Shown here in pieces: positions 34,361 through 44,056 of a DNA stretch of 64,000 nucleotides. A program made the translations under genes and the position numbers. This stretch comes from Acidovorax defluvii (GTDB lineage Bacteria > Pseudomonadota > Gammaproteobacteria > Burkholderiales > Burkholderiaceae_C), in contig QLTU01000009.1 of the NCBI GenBank assembly GCA_003268905.1, positions 62,001-126,000 on the forward strand, given 5' to 3'. The notes beneath the pieces are model-generated. The model was not told the origin of the DNA. It ran no database searches and saw only the letters and a list, made by a program, of their open reading frames with translations. Within the stretch, counting starts at the first letter, position 1, and each line of letters starts with the position of its first letter.

Positions 34361-35827
34361 ATGTCTCCCCGCCTCCACCCTCCTTTCGCGCCGCGCCGCC
34401 TGGCCCTTGCCCTGGCGGCAGCCGCGCTGGCGCTCGCGGGCTGCGCCTCCATGGCCCCGCCCCATGAGACCCCGGCGCTGCCCGTGCCGGCGCGCTATGC
34501 CGCGCCGGACACGGACGCGGCCGCGGTTGCCGCCGCAGGCACCGGCTGGCGCGATTACTTCAACGACCCGAGCCTGCAGGCACTGATCGAGCAGGCGCTG
34601 GCGCACAGCCGCGAGCTGCGCGCCACCGCGCTGCGCGTGGACGAGGCCCGCGCCCTGTATGGCATCCAGCGCGCCGATCTGCTGCCCACCGTGGGCGCGC
34701 AGGCCGGCATGGAGCGCACGCGCGTGCCCGGCGACCTGAACCTGACGGGCCAGCCCGTGGTGGGCAGCCAGTACCAGGCGGGCCTGGGCCTGGCCAGCTG
34801 GGAGCTCGACTTCTGGGGCCGCGTGCGCAGCCTGCGCGACGCGGCGCTGGAGAACTACCTGGCCAGCGACGCGGCGCGCCACGCCGTCACCGTGAGCCTG
34901 GTGGCCCAGGTGGCCAACAGCTACCTGGCGCTGCGCGAGCTCGATGAGCGCCTGGCGCTGGCCGAACAAAGCCGCGCCAGCCGCGAGGAGAGCCTGCGCA
35001 TCTCCACGCGCCGCGTGGAGGCCGGCTCCGACTCGCGCCTGCACCTGACCCAGATGCAGACACTGCTGACCCAGGCCCAGGCCCTGGTGGCGCAGCTGGA
35101 GCTGGCACGCGCCCAGCAGGCCCATGCGCTGGATCTGCTGGTGGGTGCGCCCGTGGCGCTGGCGCCGGCCGCCGGCCGCCTGGACGCGCAGCACATGCCG
35201 CGCCTGCGCGCCGGCCTGCCCTCGGATCTGCTGGCCCAGCGGCCCGACATCGTGGCCGCCGAGCACCAGCTGCGCGCGGCCAACGCGCAGATCGGCGCCG
35301 CGCGCGCGGCCTTCTTCCCGCGCATTGCGCTCACGGGCTCGCTGGGCAGCGCCAGCGCCGAGCTGGGTGGCCTGTTCGACGGCGGTAGCACGGCCTGGAC
35401 GTTCTCGCCCAGCCTCTCGCTGCCGATCTTCAACGGCGGGCGCCTGAAGAACAGCCTGGCCCTGGCCGAGGTGCGCCGCGACCTGGCCGTGGCGAACTAC
35501 GAGCAAACCGTGCAGCAGGCCTTCCGCGACGTCTCGGACGCGCTGGCCGGGCAGCAGTGGCTGGCACGCCAGCGCAGCATCGCCCAGCAGGCCCTGGCCG
35601 TGCAGACCGAACGCGCGCGCCTGTCCCAGCTGCGCTACGACCACGGCGCCGCCGCCTTCCTGGACGTGCTGGACGCGCAGCGCGACCTGCTCGTGGCCCA
35701 GCAGCAGGCGGTGCAGGTGCACCGTGCCCTGCTGTCCAGCCAGGTCAGCCTGTACGCCGCGCTGGGCGGCGGCGCCCTCGCGCCCGCCACCCCGCCTACC
35801 GAACCCCACAAGCCCGACACACCATGA
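34361..35827 (+). CDS. NodT/OprM-type outer-membrane efflux lipoprotein
   Basis: A 488-residue outer-membrane factor. A signal peptide with lipobox LAGC (Cys near 28) is followed by two repeated OEP domains (residues 60-250 and 280-465) with the expected helical patterns (ALIEQALAHSRELRATALRVDEAR in part, QRPDIVAAEHQLRAANAQIGAARA in part, FPRIALTGSLGS). It forms the TolC-like channel for the adaptor and ABC transporter encoded next. The stop overlaps the HlyD start (ATGA). Confidence 0.92.
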   Translation: MSPRLHPPFAPRRLALALAAAALALAGCASMAPPHETPALPVPARYAAPDTDAAAVAAAGTGWRDYFNDPSLQALIEQALAHSRELRATALRVDEARALYGIQRADLLPTVGAQAGMERTRVPGDLNLTGQPVVGSQYQAGLGLASWELDFWGRVRSLRDAALENYLASDAARHAVTVSLVAQVANSYLALRELDERLALAEQSRASREESLRISTRRVEAGSDSRLHLTQMQTLLTQAQALVAQLELARAQQAHALDLLVGAPVALAPAAGRLDAQHMPRLRAGLPSDLLAQRPDIVAAEHQLRAANAQIGAARAAFFPRIALTGSLGSASAELGGLFDGGSTAWTFSPSLSLPIFNGGRLKNSLALAEVRRDLAVANYEQTVQQAFRDVSDALAGQQWLARQRSIAQQALAVQTERARLSQLRYDHGAAAFLDVLDAQRDLLVAQQQAVQVHRALLSSQVSLYAALGGGALAPATPPTEPHKPDTP

Positions 35828-36897
35828 AATCCCCGCCCAAGAACCGTTTGATTCCTCTCGCCATCGTGGCCGCCGCACTGGCCGCCGGCATCTACGCCTG
35901 GACGCAGATGCGCGCCACCGGCCCGGGCGAGCACTTCGTCAGCGGCAATGGCCGCATCGAAGCCACCGAGGTGGACGTGGCTGCCAAGCTGGGCGGGCGC
36001 GTGCAGGACATCCTGGTGCAGGAAGGCGACTTCGTCAGCGCCGGCCAGCTGCTGGCGCACATGCAGCTCGACACGCTCGAAGCCGTGCATGCCGAAGCCA
36101 GCGCGCGCCAGCAGCAGTCCGTGGCCGCCCTGGCCAGCGCCCAGGCGCAGGTGGCGGTGCGCGAAAGCGACAAGCAGGCCGCCCAGGCCGTGGTGGCGCA
36201 GCGCCAAAGCGAGTTCGACGCCGCCCGGCGGCGCCTGGCGCGCTCGCAAACGCTGGTGAGCGAGGGCGCCGCATCCGACCAGGAGGTCGATGACGACCGC
36301 GCGCGCGAGCGCAGCAGCCAGGCGGCCGTGGCCGCCGCCCAGGCGCAGGTTCGTGCCGCGCAGGCAGCCATTGACGCCGCCCGCACCCAGGTCTCGGGCG
36401 CGCGCGCCACCGTCGCCGCCGCCGAGGCCACCGTGGCGCGCGCCAAGGCCGACATCGACGACAGCGCCCTCACCGCGCCGCGCGGTGGCCGCGTGCAGTA
36501 CCGCCTGGCGCAGCCCGGCGAGGTGCTGGGCGCGGGCGGCAAGGTGCTGAACCTGGTGGATCTGTCGGACGTCTATATGACCTTCTTCCTGCCCGAGACC
36601 GTGGCCGGCCGCGTGGCCCTGGGCAGCGATGTGCGCATCGTGCTCGATGCGGCGCCGCAGTATGCGATTCCGGCCAAGGTGAGCTTTGTCGCCAGCACCG
36701 CGCAGTTCACGCCCAAGACGGTGGAGACGCAGAGCGAGCGGCAGAAGCTGATGTTCCGCATCAGGGCGCAGATCGACCCGCAGCTGCTGCAAAAGCACCT
36801 GCGCCAGGTCAAGACCGGGCTGCCCGGCGTGGCCTGGGTCAAGCTGGACGCGCAAGAGCCCTGGCCCGCCAACCTCGACACGCGCCTGCCGGAGTGA
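35824..36897 (+). CDS. HlyD-family membrane-fusion adaptor (YhiI-like)
   Basis: A 357-residue adaptor: one N-terminal anchor helix (IPLAIVAAALAAGIYAW), a lipoyl/barrel-sandwich half (GRIEATEVDVAAKLGGRVQD in part), an unusually Ala/Gln/Arg-rich coiled coil of about 160 residues (residues 90-220), the second lipoyl half (ALTAPRGGRVQYRLAQPGE in part) and a beta-barrel domain. It should bridge the ABC pump and the outer-membrane channel. Confidence 0.9.
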   Translation: MKSPPKNRLIPLAIVAAALAAGIYAWTQMRATGPGEHFVSGNGRIEATEVDVAAKLGGRVQDILVQEGDFVSAGQLLAHMQLDTLEAVHAEASARQQQSVAALASAQAQVAVRESDKQAAQAVVAQRQSEFDAARRRLARSQTLVSEGAASDQEVDDDRARERSSQAAVAAAQAQVRAAQAAIDAARTQVSGARATVAAAEATVARAKADIDDSALTAPRGGRVQYRLAQPGEVLGAGGKVLNLVDLSDVYMTFFLPETVAGRVALGSDVRIVLDAAPQYAIPAKVSFVASTAQFTPKTVETQSERQKLMFRIRAQIDPQLLQKHLRQVKTGLPGVAWVKLDAQEPWPANLDTRLPE

Positions 36898-36903
36898 CGC
36901 CGC

Positions 36904-39645
36904 GTGGCCACTGAAACACTTGAACCCGTCGTGCGCCTGCAGGCCGTGGCGCTGCACTACGGCAAGACGCTGGCGCTGGACAGCGTGGATCTGGACATTC
37001 CGGCCGGCCGCATGGTCGGCCTGATCGGTCCCGACGGCGTGGGCAAGTCCAGCCTGCTGTCGCTGGTGGCCGGCGCGCGCGCCGTGCAGCAGGGCAGCGT
37101 GCATGCCCTGGGCGGCGACATGGCCAGCAAGCAGCACCGCAGCACGGTCTGCCCGCGCATCGCCTACATGCCGCAGGGCCTGGGCAAGAACCTGTACCCG
37201 ACGCTGTCGGTGGAGGAAAACCTGCAGTTCTTTGCGCGCCTGTTCGGGCACGACGCCGCCGAGCGGCGCCGCCGCATCGACGACCTCACGGGCAGCACCG
37301 GGATGACCCCTTTCCTGGGGCGTCCGGCGGGCAAGCTCTCGGGCGGCATGAAGCAGAAGCTGGGCCTGTGCTGCGCCCTGATCCACGACCCCGACCTGTT
37401 GATCCTGGACGAGCCCACAACCGGGGTCGATCCGCTGGCGCGCGCGCAGTTCTGGGATTTGATCAAGCGCATCCGCCAGGACCGCCCGCAGATGAGCGTG
37501 ATCGTCGCCACCGCCTACATGGACGAGGCGCAGGGCTTCGACTGGCTGGTGGTGATGGACGAGGGCCAGGTGCTGGCCACCGGCACGCCGGCCGAGCTGT
37601 TGGCGCGCACCGCGAGCAGCTCGCTCGAAGGCGCTTTCATCGCCCTGCTGCCCGAAGAGAAAAAACGCGGCTATGCGCCGGTGGAGATACCGCCGCTGCC
37701 GGACGGCGGTGCCGACGACATCGCCATCGAGGCCCAGGGCCTGACCATGCGTTTTGGCGACTTCACCGCCGTGGACAGTGTGAGCCTGCGCATACGGCGC
37801 GGCGAAATTTTCGGCTTTCTCGGCTCCAACGGCTGCGGCAAATCCACCACCATGAAGATGCTGACCGGCCTGCTGGAGGCCAGCGCCGGCCAGGCCTGGC
37901 TGTTCGGCCAGGAGGTGGACCCGAAGAACATCGCCACGCGCCAGCGCGTGGGCTACATGTCGCAGGCCTTCTCGCTCTACGGCGAGCTGACGGTGCGGCA
38001 AAACCTGGTGCTGCACGCGCGCCTGTTCCATGTGCCCGAGACCGAGGTGGAGCAGCGCGTGGCCGAGATGGTGCAGCGCTTCGACTTGGTAGGGGCGCTG
38101 GACAGCCTGCCCGAAAGCCTGCCGCTGGGCATGCGCCAGCGGCTGTCGCTGGCGGTGGCCATGGTGCACAAGCCGGACCTGCTCATCCTCGACGAGCCGA
38201 CCTCGGGCGTGGACCCGGTGGCGCGCGACAACTTCTGGCGCCTGCTGGTCGAGCTGTCGCGCCGCGACAAGGTCACGATCTTCATCTCCACCCACTTCAT
38301 GAACGAGGCCGAGCGCTGCGACCGCATGTCGATGATGCACGCCGGCAAGGTGCTCGACAGCGACGCGCCCGCCCGCCTGGTGGCCAAGCGCGGCGCCAGC
38401 AGCCTCGAAGAGGCCTTCATCGGCTACCTGGTGGAGGCCGGCGGCGGCGCCGCACCGGATGCAGCGCCCGCCGCCGCCGCACCGGCCGCAGCCCCGGTCA
38501 GCGCCGAGCATGCGAGGCCATCGGGCTTTTCGCTGCAGCGCCTGTGGAGCTACCTGTGGCGCGAGACGCTGGAGCTGCAGCGCGACCCGGTGCGCGCCAC
38601 GCTGGCCCTGGGCGGCTCGCTGATCCTGATGTTCATCATGGGCTTTGGCATCAGCATGGACGTGCAAGACCTGCGCTACGCGGTGCTGGACCGCGACCAG
38701 AGCACGCTGAGCCAGAACTACGCCCTGAACCTGGCGGGCTCGCGCTACTTTCTGGAGCAGCCGCCGATCGTCGATGACGCCGACATGGAGCGGCGCATGC
38801 GCAGCGGCGAACTGGCTCTGGCCATCGAGATTCCGCCCGGCTTCGGCCGCGACGCGACGCGCGGCCGCCCGGTGGAGGTGGGCGCCTGGATCGACGGCGC
38901 CATGCCCACCCGTGCCGAGACCGTGCGCGGCTATGTGCAGGGCATGCACCTGCAATGGCTCGGCGAGCAGGCGCGCGCCCGCGGCATGGCCACCGGCGCC
39001 ACGGTGGCCATGGAGACGCGCTTTCGCTACAACCCCGACGTCAAGAGCCTGCCGGCCATGGTGCCGGCCGTGATTCCGCTGTTGCTGATGATGCTGCCGG
39101 CGATGCTCACCGCGCTGGCGGTAGTGCGCGAGAAGGAGATGGGCTCGATCATCAACCTGTACGTCACGCCGGTGACGCGCACCGAGTTCCTGCTCGGCAA
39201 GCAGCTGCCCTACGTGGCGCTGGCGATGCTGAACTTCCTGCTGATGTGCCTGCTGGCCGTCACCGTCTTTGGCGTGCCCATGACCGGCAGCTTCTTCACG
39301 CTGGCGCTGGCGGCACTGATCTTCAGTTTCTCGGCCACCGGCATGGGGCTGCTGGCCTCGGCCGTGACGCGCAGCCAGATCGCCGCGATGTTCTTCGCCA
39401 TGATTGGCACGCTGATTCCGGCCACGCAGTTCGCCGGGCTGACGGATCCCGTAGATTCGCTACAGGGGGCGGGACGGTTCATCGGCGACATCTACCCCGC
39501 GACCTACATGTTCTCCATCAGCCGGGGCGTGTTCAGTAAGGCGCTTTATATGTCCGACCTGCATTCGCAGTTCTGGCCGTTGCTGCTCTCGGTGCCGGTG
39601 ATCATTGGCGTCGCCATCATTCTTCTGAAAAAGCAGGATCAGTGA
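36904..39645 (+). CDS. RbbA/YhiH-type ABC protein: two ATPase domains fused to an ABC-2 permease
   Basis: A 913-residue fusion. ATPase 1 (residues 10-240) has Walker [10 protein letters not shown], signature LSGGMKQKL and Walker [13 protein letters not shown]. ATPase 2 (280-500) has GSNGCGKST, a degenerate signature LGMRQRLSL and [12 protein letters not shown]. An Ala/Pro linker (505-530) leads to an ABC-2 permease with one helix near 570 and five or six between 715 and 910. The start is a GTG at 36904. HlyD-RbbA-ABC2 order matches the yhiI-rbbA-yhhJ set of E. coli. RbbA was described as ribosome-associated, but the fused permease argues for export. Confidence 0.92.
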   Translation: MATETLEPVVRLQAVALHYGKTLALDSVDLDIPAGRMVGLIGPDGVGKSSLLSLVAGARAVQQGSVHALGGDMASKQHRSTVCPRIAYMPQGLGKNLYPTLSVEENLQFFARLFGHDAAERRRRIDDLTGSTGMTPFLGRPAGKLSGGMKQKLGLCCALIHDPDLLILDEPTTGVDPLARAQFWDLIKRIRQDRPQMSVIVATAYMDEAQGFDWLVVMDEGQVLATGTPAELLARTASSSLEGAFIALLPEEKKRGYAPVEIPPLPDGGADDIAIEAQGLTMRFGDFTAVDSVSLRIRRGEIFGFLGSNGCGKSTTMKMLTGLLEASAGQAWLFGQEVDPKNIATRQRVGYMSQAFSLYGELTVRQNLVLHARLFHVPETEVEQRVAEMVQRFDLVGALDSLPESLPLGMRQRLSLAVAMVHKPDLLILDEPTSGVDPVARDNFWRLLVELSRRDKVTIFISTHFMNEAERCDRMSMMHAGKVLDSDAPARLVAKRGASSLEEAFIGYLVEAGGGAAPDAAPAAAAPAAAPVSAEHARPSGFSLQRLWSYLWRETLELQRDPVRATLALGGSLILMFIMGFGISMDVQDLRYAVLDRDQSTLSQNYALNLAGSRYFLEQPPIVDDADMERRMRSGELALAIEIPPGFGRDATRGRPVEVGAWIDGAMPTRAETVRGYVQGMHLQWLGEQARARGMATGATVAMETRFRYNPDVKSLPAMVPAVIPLLLMMLPAMLTALAVVREKEMGSIINLYVTPVTRTEFLLGKQLPYVALAMLNFLLMCLLAVTVFGVPMTGSFFTLALAALIFSFSATGMGLLASAVTRSQIAAMFFAMIGTLIPATQFAGLTDPVDSLQGAGRFIGDIYPATYMFSISRGVFSKALYMSDLHSQFWPLLLSVPVIIGVAIILLKKQDQ

Positions 39646-40772
39646 TGCCGCGCCATCTTGCCAACATCTACCGCCTGGGCGTCAAGGAACTGTGGAGCCT
39701 GCTGCGCGACCCGGTCATGCTGGTGCTCATCGTCTATACCTTCACGGCCTCGGTCTATACCGCTGCCACGGCCATGCCCGAGACGCTGCACAACGCCGCC
39801 ATCGCGGTGGTGGACGAAGACGCCTCCAACCTCTCGGGGCGCATCATCTCGGCCTTCTATCCGCCGCAGTTCGGCACGCCGCAGCTGATCTCCCCCGAGG
39901 AGATGGACGCCGGCATGGACTCCGGCCGCTACACCTTCGTGCTGCGCATCCCCTCGGGCCTGCAGCGCGACGTGCTGAGTGGCCGCGCGGCCGCGCTGCA
40001 GCTGAACGTGGACGCCACACGCATGAGCCAGGCCTTCACGGGCAGCGGCTACGTGCAGCAGATCGTGCAGGGCGAGATCAACGAATTCACCCAACGCTAC
40101 CGCACCACCACCGTACTGCCGGTGGAGCTGTCGCTGCGCGCACGCTTCAACCCGGAACTGAACAAGACCTGGTTTGGCTCGCTGATGCAGATCATCAACA
40201 ACGTGACCATGCTGTCCATCATCCTGACCGGCGCGGCCCTGATCCGCGAGCGCGAGCATGGCACCATCGAGCACTTGCTGGTCATGCCCGTCACGCCCAC
40301 CGAGATCATGCTGGCCAAGGTCTGGTCCATGGGCGCGGTGGTGCTGCTGGCCGCCGCTCTGTCGCTGCAGTTCGTGGTGCGCGGCCTGCTGAAGGTGCCC
40401 ATCGACGGCTCGGTGCCGCTGTTCCTGGCGGGCTCGGCGCTGTGCCTGTTCGCCACCACCTCCATGGGCATCTACCTGGCGACGCTGGCGCGCAGCATGC
40501 CGCAGTTCGGCCTGCTGATGGTGCTCACGCTGCTGCCGCTGCAAATGCTGTCGGGCGGCATGACGCCGCGCGAGAGCATGCCCGAGCTGGTGCAGAACAT
40601 CATGCTGTTCGCCCCCACCACGCACTTCGTCCAGCTGGCCCAGGCCATCCTGTACCGCGGCGCTGGCCTCAGCGTGGTGTGGCCGCAGTTCCTGGCGCTG
40701 CTGGCCATTGGCTCCGTGCTGTTCGGCCTGTCGCTGGCGCGCTTTCGCAAGACCATCAGCCAGATGGCCTGA
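39645..40772 (+). CDS. ABC-2 type permease (YhhJ-like)
   Basis: A 375-residue permease with one N-terminal helix (DPVMLVLIVYTFTASVYTA), a 130-residue periplasmic loop and five C-terminal helices; the ABC-2 motif is seen in EREHGTIEHLLVMPVTPTEIM (in part). Its start overlaps the preceding stop as TGATG. It should form a heterodimeric membrane part with the fused permease of the RbbA-like protein. Confidence 0.92.
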   Translation: MPRHLANIYRLGVKELWSLLRDPVMLVLIVYTFTASVYTAATAMPETLHNAAIAVVDEDASNLSGRIISAFYPPQFGTPQLISPEEMDAGMDSGRYTFVLRIPSGLQRDVLSGRAAALQLNVDATRMSQAFTGSGYVQQIVQGEINEFTQRYRTTTVLPVELSLRARFNPELNKTWFGSLMQIINNVTMLSIILTGAALIREREHGTIEHLLVMPVTPTEIMLAKVWSMGAVVLLAAALSLQFVVRGLLKVPIDGSVPLFLAGSALCLFATTSMGIYLATLARSMPQFGLLMVLTLLPLQMLSGGMTPRESMPELVQNIMLFAPTTHFVQLAQAILYRGAGLSVVWPQFLALLAIGSVLFGLSLARFRKTISQMA

Positions 40773-40807
40773 TCCGTTCAATCCTGCCATTCACCCAGAG
40801 GAGCTCC

Positions 40808-42250
40808 ATGCCGGACATTGCCCCCCCAACCGCCCAGGCCGCGCCGCACGACGACCTCGCCACGGTGCGCAACCGCACCTTCGACGAGCTCGCCATCGGC
40901 GACAGCGCCACCATAGAGCGCACGCTCAGCACCGAGGACATCCAGCTGTTTGCCGTGCTCTCGGGCGACGTGAACCCGCAGCACCTGGACGCGGACTACG
41001 CCGCGTCCACGCGCTTTCACGGCGTCATCGCCCACGGCATGCTGGGCGGGGCGCTGATCTCGGCCGTGCTGGGCACGCGCCTGCCCGGCCCGGGCACCAT
41101 CTACCTGGGGCAAACGCTCAAGTTCCTGGCGCCCGTGCGCGTGGGCGACCGCCTGCGCATCAGCGTTACCGTGAGCGCGCGCAACGAGGCCAAGAAGCAC
41201 CTGACGCTGGCCTGCAGCTGCGTGAACCAGGACGGCACCGCCGTCATCAGCGGCGAGGCCGAGGTGGTGGCCCCGACCGAGCACATCGAGCGCCCACGCA
41301 CCACCCTGCCCGAGGTACGCATGAGCGTGGGCCAGGACGGCATGGAGCGCCTGCTCGAACATGTGCGCCCGCTGGGCCGGCTGCGCGTGGCCGTGGTCCA
41401 CCCCTGCGACGCGCTGAGCCTGGGCGGCGCCATGGACGCCTACGCCGCCGGCCTGATCGAGCCGGTGCTGGTGGCCCCGCGCGCACGCCTGCTGGCCGTG
41501 GCGCAGGAGGCCGGCCTGGATCTGGCCGGCATCGCCATCGAGGACGTGCCGCACAGCCACGCGGCGGCCGCGCGCGCCGTGGCGCTGGTGCTGGAGGGCC
41601 GGGTGCAGGCGCTGATGAAGGGCAGCCTGCACACCGACGAGCTGATGGCCGCGGTGGTGGCATCGCAGGGCGGGCTGCGCACCAAGCGGCGCGTGAGCCA
41701 CTGCTTCCTGATGCAGACGCCGGCCTACCCGCGCCCGTTCATCATCACCGACGCCGCCATCAACATTGCGCCCACGCTGGACGACAAGGCCGACATCGTG
41801 CGCAACGCCATCGACCTGGCGCACGCCATCGGCGTGGCCGAGCCGCGCGTGGCCATCCTGGCGGCGGTGGAGACCGTGACCGCCACCATGCCCGCCACGC
41901 TGGACGCAGCCGCGCTGTGCAAGATGGCCGACCGCGGGCAGATCACCGGCGGCCTGCTGGACGGGCCGCTGGCGTTTGACAACGCGGTGTCGATCGCCGC
42001 CGCGCGCACCAAGGGCATCGTCTCCGAGGTGGCGGGCCGCGCCGACATCCTGGTGGTGCCCGACCTGGAGAGCGGCAACATGCTGGCCAAGCAGCTCGAA
42101 TACCTGGGCGACGCCGCCAGCGCCGGCATCGTGCTCGGCGCGCGCGTGCCCATCGTGCTGACCAGCCGCGCCGACGCGCGCGACACCCGCCTGGCGTCCT
42201 GCGCCGTGGCCGTGCTGCTGGCGCACCACTACCAGGAGGCGCCGCTATGA
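40808..42250 (+). CDS. MaoC-like (R)-enoyl-CoA hydratase fused to phosphate acyltransferase
   Basis: A 480-residue bifunctional protein. Residues 20-150 are a MaoC hotdog domain with the (R)-hydratase motif FAVLSGDVNPQHLDADYA (catalytic D and H) and HGVIAHGML. Residues 175-475 are a phosphotransacetylase/phosphotransbutyrylase domain (VHPCDALSLGGAMDA, LMKGSLHTDELM, ITDAAINIAPTLDDK, DGPLAFDNAVS, VPDLESGNMLAKQLEY). The first domain can supply (R)-3-hydroxyacyl-CoA for PhaC; the second turns acyl-CoA into acyl phosphate for the kinase downstream. AGAGGA precedes the ATG at 40808. This domain fusion is known from related bacteria. Confidence 0.92.
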   Translation: MPDIAPPTAQAAPHDDLATVRNRTFDELAIGDSATIERTLSTEDIQLFAVLSGDVNPQHLDADYAASTRFHGVIAHGMLGGALISAVLGTRLPGPGTIYLGQTLKFLAPVRVGDRLRISVTVSARNEAKKHLTLACSCVNQDGTAVISGEAEVVAPTEHIERPRTTLPEVRMSVGQDGMERLLEHVRPLGRLRVAVVHPCDALSLGGAMDAYAAGLIEPVLVAPRARLLAVAQEAGLDLAGIAIEDVPHSHAAAARAVALVLEGRVQALMKGSLHTDELMAAVVASQGGLRTKRRVSHCFLMQTPAYPRPFIITDAAINIAPTLDDKADIVRNAIDLAHAIGVAEPRVAILAAVETVTATMPATLDAAALCKMADRGQITGGLLDGPLAFDNAVSIAAARTKGIVSEVAGRADILVVPDLESGNMLAKQLEYLGDAASAGIVLGARVPIVLTSRADARDTRLASCAVAVLLAHHYQEAPL

Positions 42251-43437
42251 GCGATCTAGTCCTAGTCCTGAACTGCGGCTCGTCCAGCATCAAGTTCGCG
42301 CTGTTCGACGCCGGCGTGCAGCCGCTGCCGCGCCAACCTTTGTGGAACGGCAAGGTCGAAGGCATCACCGGCCCCGCGCCCACCTTTGGCGAAACCGGCA
42401 CCGTGCCCGGCCCGGTGACGCTGGACAGCGCCCAGCCCTACCATGCCGCGCTGGTGCACATCCGCACGCGCGTTCTGGCCCGCCTGGGCAGCCACCGCAT
42501 CGCCGCCGTGGCGCACCGCGTGGTGCATGGCGGCGCCAAATACTTCGACCCGGTGCGCGTGGACGCCGCCGTGCTGGCCGACCTCAAGACCTACATCCCG
42601 CTGGCGCCCCTGCACCAGCCGTTCGCGCTGGAAGCCATCGAGACGCTGCTGGCCACCGCGCCCGGCCTGCCCCAGGTGGCCTGTTTTGACACGGCCTTCC
42701 ACCACACGCTGCCCGATGTCGAGAAAATGCTGCCCCTGCCCTACGACGCGTGGGAGCGCGGCCTGCGCCGCTATGGCTTTCATGGCCTGTCATACGAGTT
42801 CATGTCGGTCGCGCTGGCCGAGCGCCATGGCGATGCCGCGCGCGGCCGCACCATCGTGGCCCACCTGGGCAGCGGTGCCAGCCTGTGCGCCATGCAGGGC
42901 CTGCGCAGCGTGGCCACCACCATGGGATTTTCGGCGCTCGACGGGCTGATGATGGGCACGCGCTGCGGCGCGCTCGACCCCGGGGCCGTGCTGTACCTGA
43001 TGGAGATCGAAAAGCTCACGCTCGCACAGGTGGGCCATGTGCTGTATCACGAGTCGGGGCTGCTGGGCCTGTCGGGCGTGTCGTCCGACCCGCGCGTGCT
43101 GCTGCAGCAGGAAGCCGGCAACGAACGCGTGCAGGCCGCGCTGGCCCTGTATGTGCGGCGCATCGTGCGCGAGATCGGCGCCATGACCGCCGTGCTGGGA
43201 GGGCTGAACATGCTGGTCTTCACCGCCGGCATTGGCGAGCACAATGCCGCCATCCGCGAACGCATCTGCCGCGAACTGGCCTTCCTGGGCGTGGCGCTGG
43301 ATGCCGACGCCAACGCGCTGAACGCACCCGTCATTTCGCCCGCCGCCAGCCGCGTGCAGGTGGCTGTAGAGCCCACCAATGAAGAATGGATCGCCGCCTG
43401 GCGCACCCTGGCGCTGGTCGGCTTGCCCGGCCAATGA
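42247..43437 (+). CDS. ackA: Acetate kinase family enzyme
   Basis: A 396-residue kinase that makes ATP from acyl phosphate and ADP. Signatures are VLNCGSSSIKFALFD, VAHRVVHGG, CFDTAFHHTLP, HLGSGASLCAM, GFSALDGLMMGTRCGALDPG (in part) and FTAGIGEHN. The start overlaps the previous stop (ATGA). Because its partner is a phosphotransacylase fused to a hydratase, the true substrate may be a longer acyl phosphate such as butyryl phosphate. Confidence 0.93.
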   Translation: MSDLVLVLNCGSSSIKFALFDAGVQPLPRQPLWNGKVEGITGPAPTFGETGTVPGPVTLDSAQPYHAALVHIRTRVLARLGSHRIAAVAHRVVHGGAKYFDPVRVDAAVLADLKTYIPLAPLHQPFALEAIETLLATAPGLPQVACFDTAFHHTLPDVEKMLPLPYDAWERGLRRYGFHGLSYEFMSVALAERHGDAARGRTIVAHLGSGASLCAMQGLRSVATTMGFSALDGLMMGTRCGALDPGAVLYLMEIEKLTLAQVGHVLYHESGLLGLSGVSSDPRVLLQQEAGNERVQAALALYVRRIVREIGAMTAVLGGLNMLVFTAGIGEHNAAIRERICRELAFLGVALDADANALNAPVISPAASRVQVAVEPTNEEWIAAWRTLALVGLPGQ

Positions 43438-43469
43438 GTTCACCCTTTCACTTTCGCCAAGAGTTCCCC

Positions 43470-43955
43470 ATGTACGAAAAAATCCTGGTTCCCTTCGACG
43501 GCAGCCCGACCTCTGAACAAGCCCTGAAAGAAGCCGCCGGCCTGGCGCTGAAACTGGGGGCGCAGGTGCGCCTGCTGCACATCATCGACCCGCTGACGCA
43601 TGCGGTCGGTTTTGTGCGCCCCGAGGTCTACCGGAGCGACTTCCTTCCCGCCGCCATGAAGTGCGCCGAGACCATGTTGCGCACGGCCTGCGATCAGCTT
43701 ACCGCGCAAGGCATCCAGGCCGAAACCCGCCTGCTGGAAAACCTGGACGCCCAGGTGGCAACGCTCGTGATCGACGAAGCCCGGCAGTGGGGCGCCCGCC
43801 TGATCGTGCTGGGCACCCAGGGGCGGCGAGGCCTGGCGCGCATGTTCCTGGGCAGCGATGCCGAGCAGATTGCACGCACATCTCCGGTGCCGGTGCTGCT
43901 GGTGCGCCTGCCTGCGCACGCGCCCGCCGGCACACAGCCTGCGGCGTCCGCATAA
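43470..43955 (+). CDS. Universal stress protein, UspA family
   Basis: A 161-residue single Usp domain (MYEKILVPFDGSPTSEQALK) with the ATP-binding motif GTQGRRGLARMFLGSDAEQI, so it is probably of the ATP-binding class. It follows ackA by 32 bp and closes the operon. UspA proteins next to PHA and acetate kinase genes are a familiar combination in low-oxygen loci of Burkholderiales, which supports the predicted FNR control. Confidence 0.92.
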   Translation: MYEKILVPFDGSPTSEQALKEAAGLALKLGAQVRLLHIIDPLTHAVGFVRPEVYRSDFLPAAMKCAETMLRTACDQLTAQGIQAETRLLENLDAQVATLVIDEARQWGARLIVLGTQGRRGLARMFLGSDAEQIARTSPVPVLLVRLPAHAPAGTQPAASA

Positions 43956-44056
43956 GCGCGCCGCAGGCATAAGTGGGGGCCGTTGGGCCCGCCACCCGTG
44001 CGGAGGATGCGGCTGCTAGCATTCCCCTTCCTGATGCAACGCCCCAAGGTTCCCGC

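Noticed and set aside
35635-38955. 1106-codon open frame on the minus strand
   Set aside because: It lies opposite the well-supported outer-membrane factor, HlyD and RbbA-like genes; it is a GC-skew shadow with His/Gln/Gly-rich composition and no domain.
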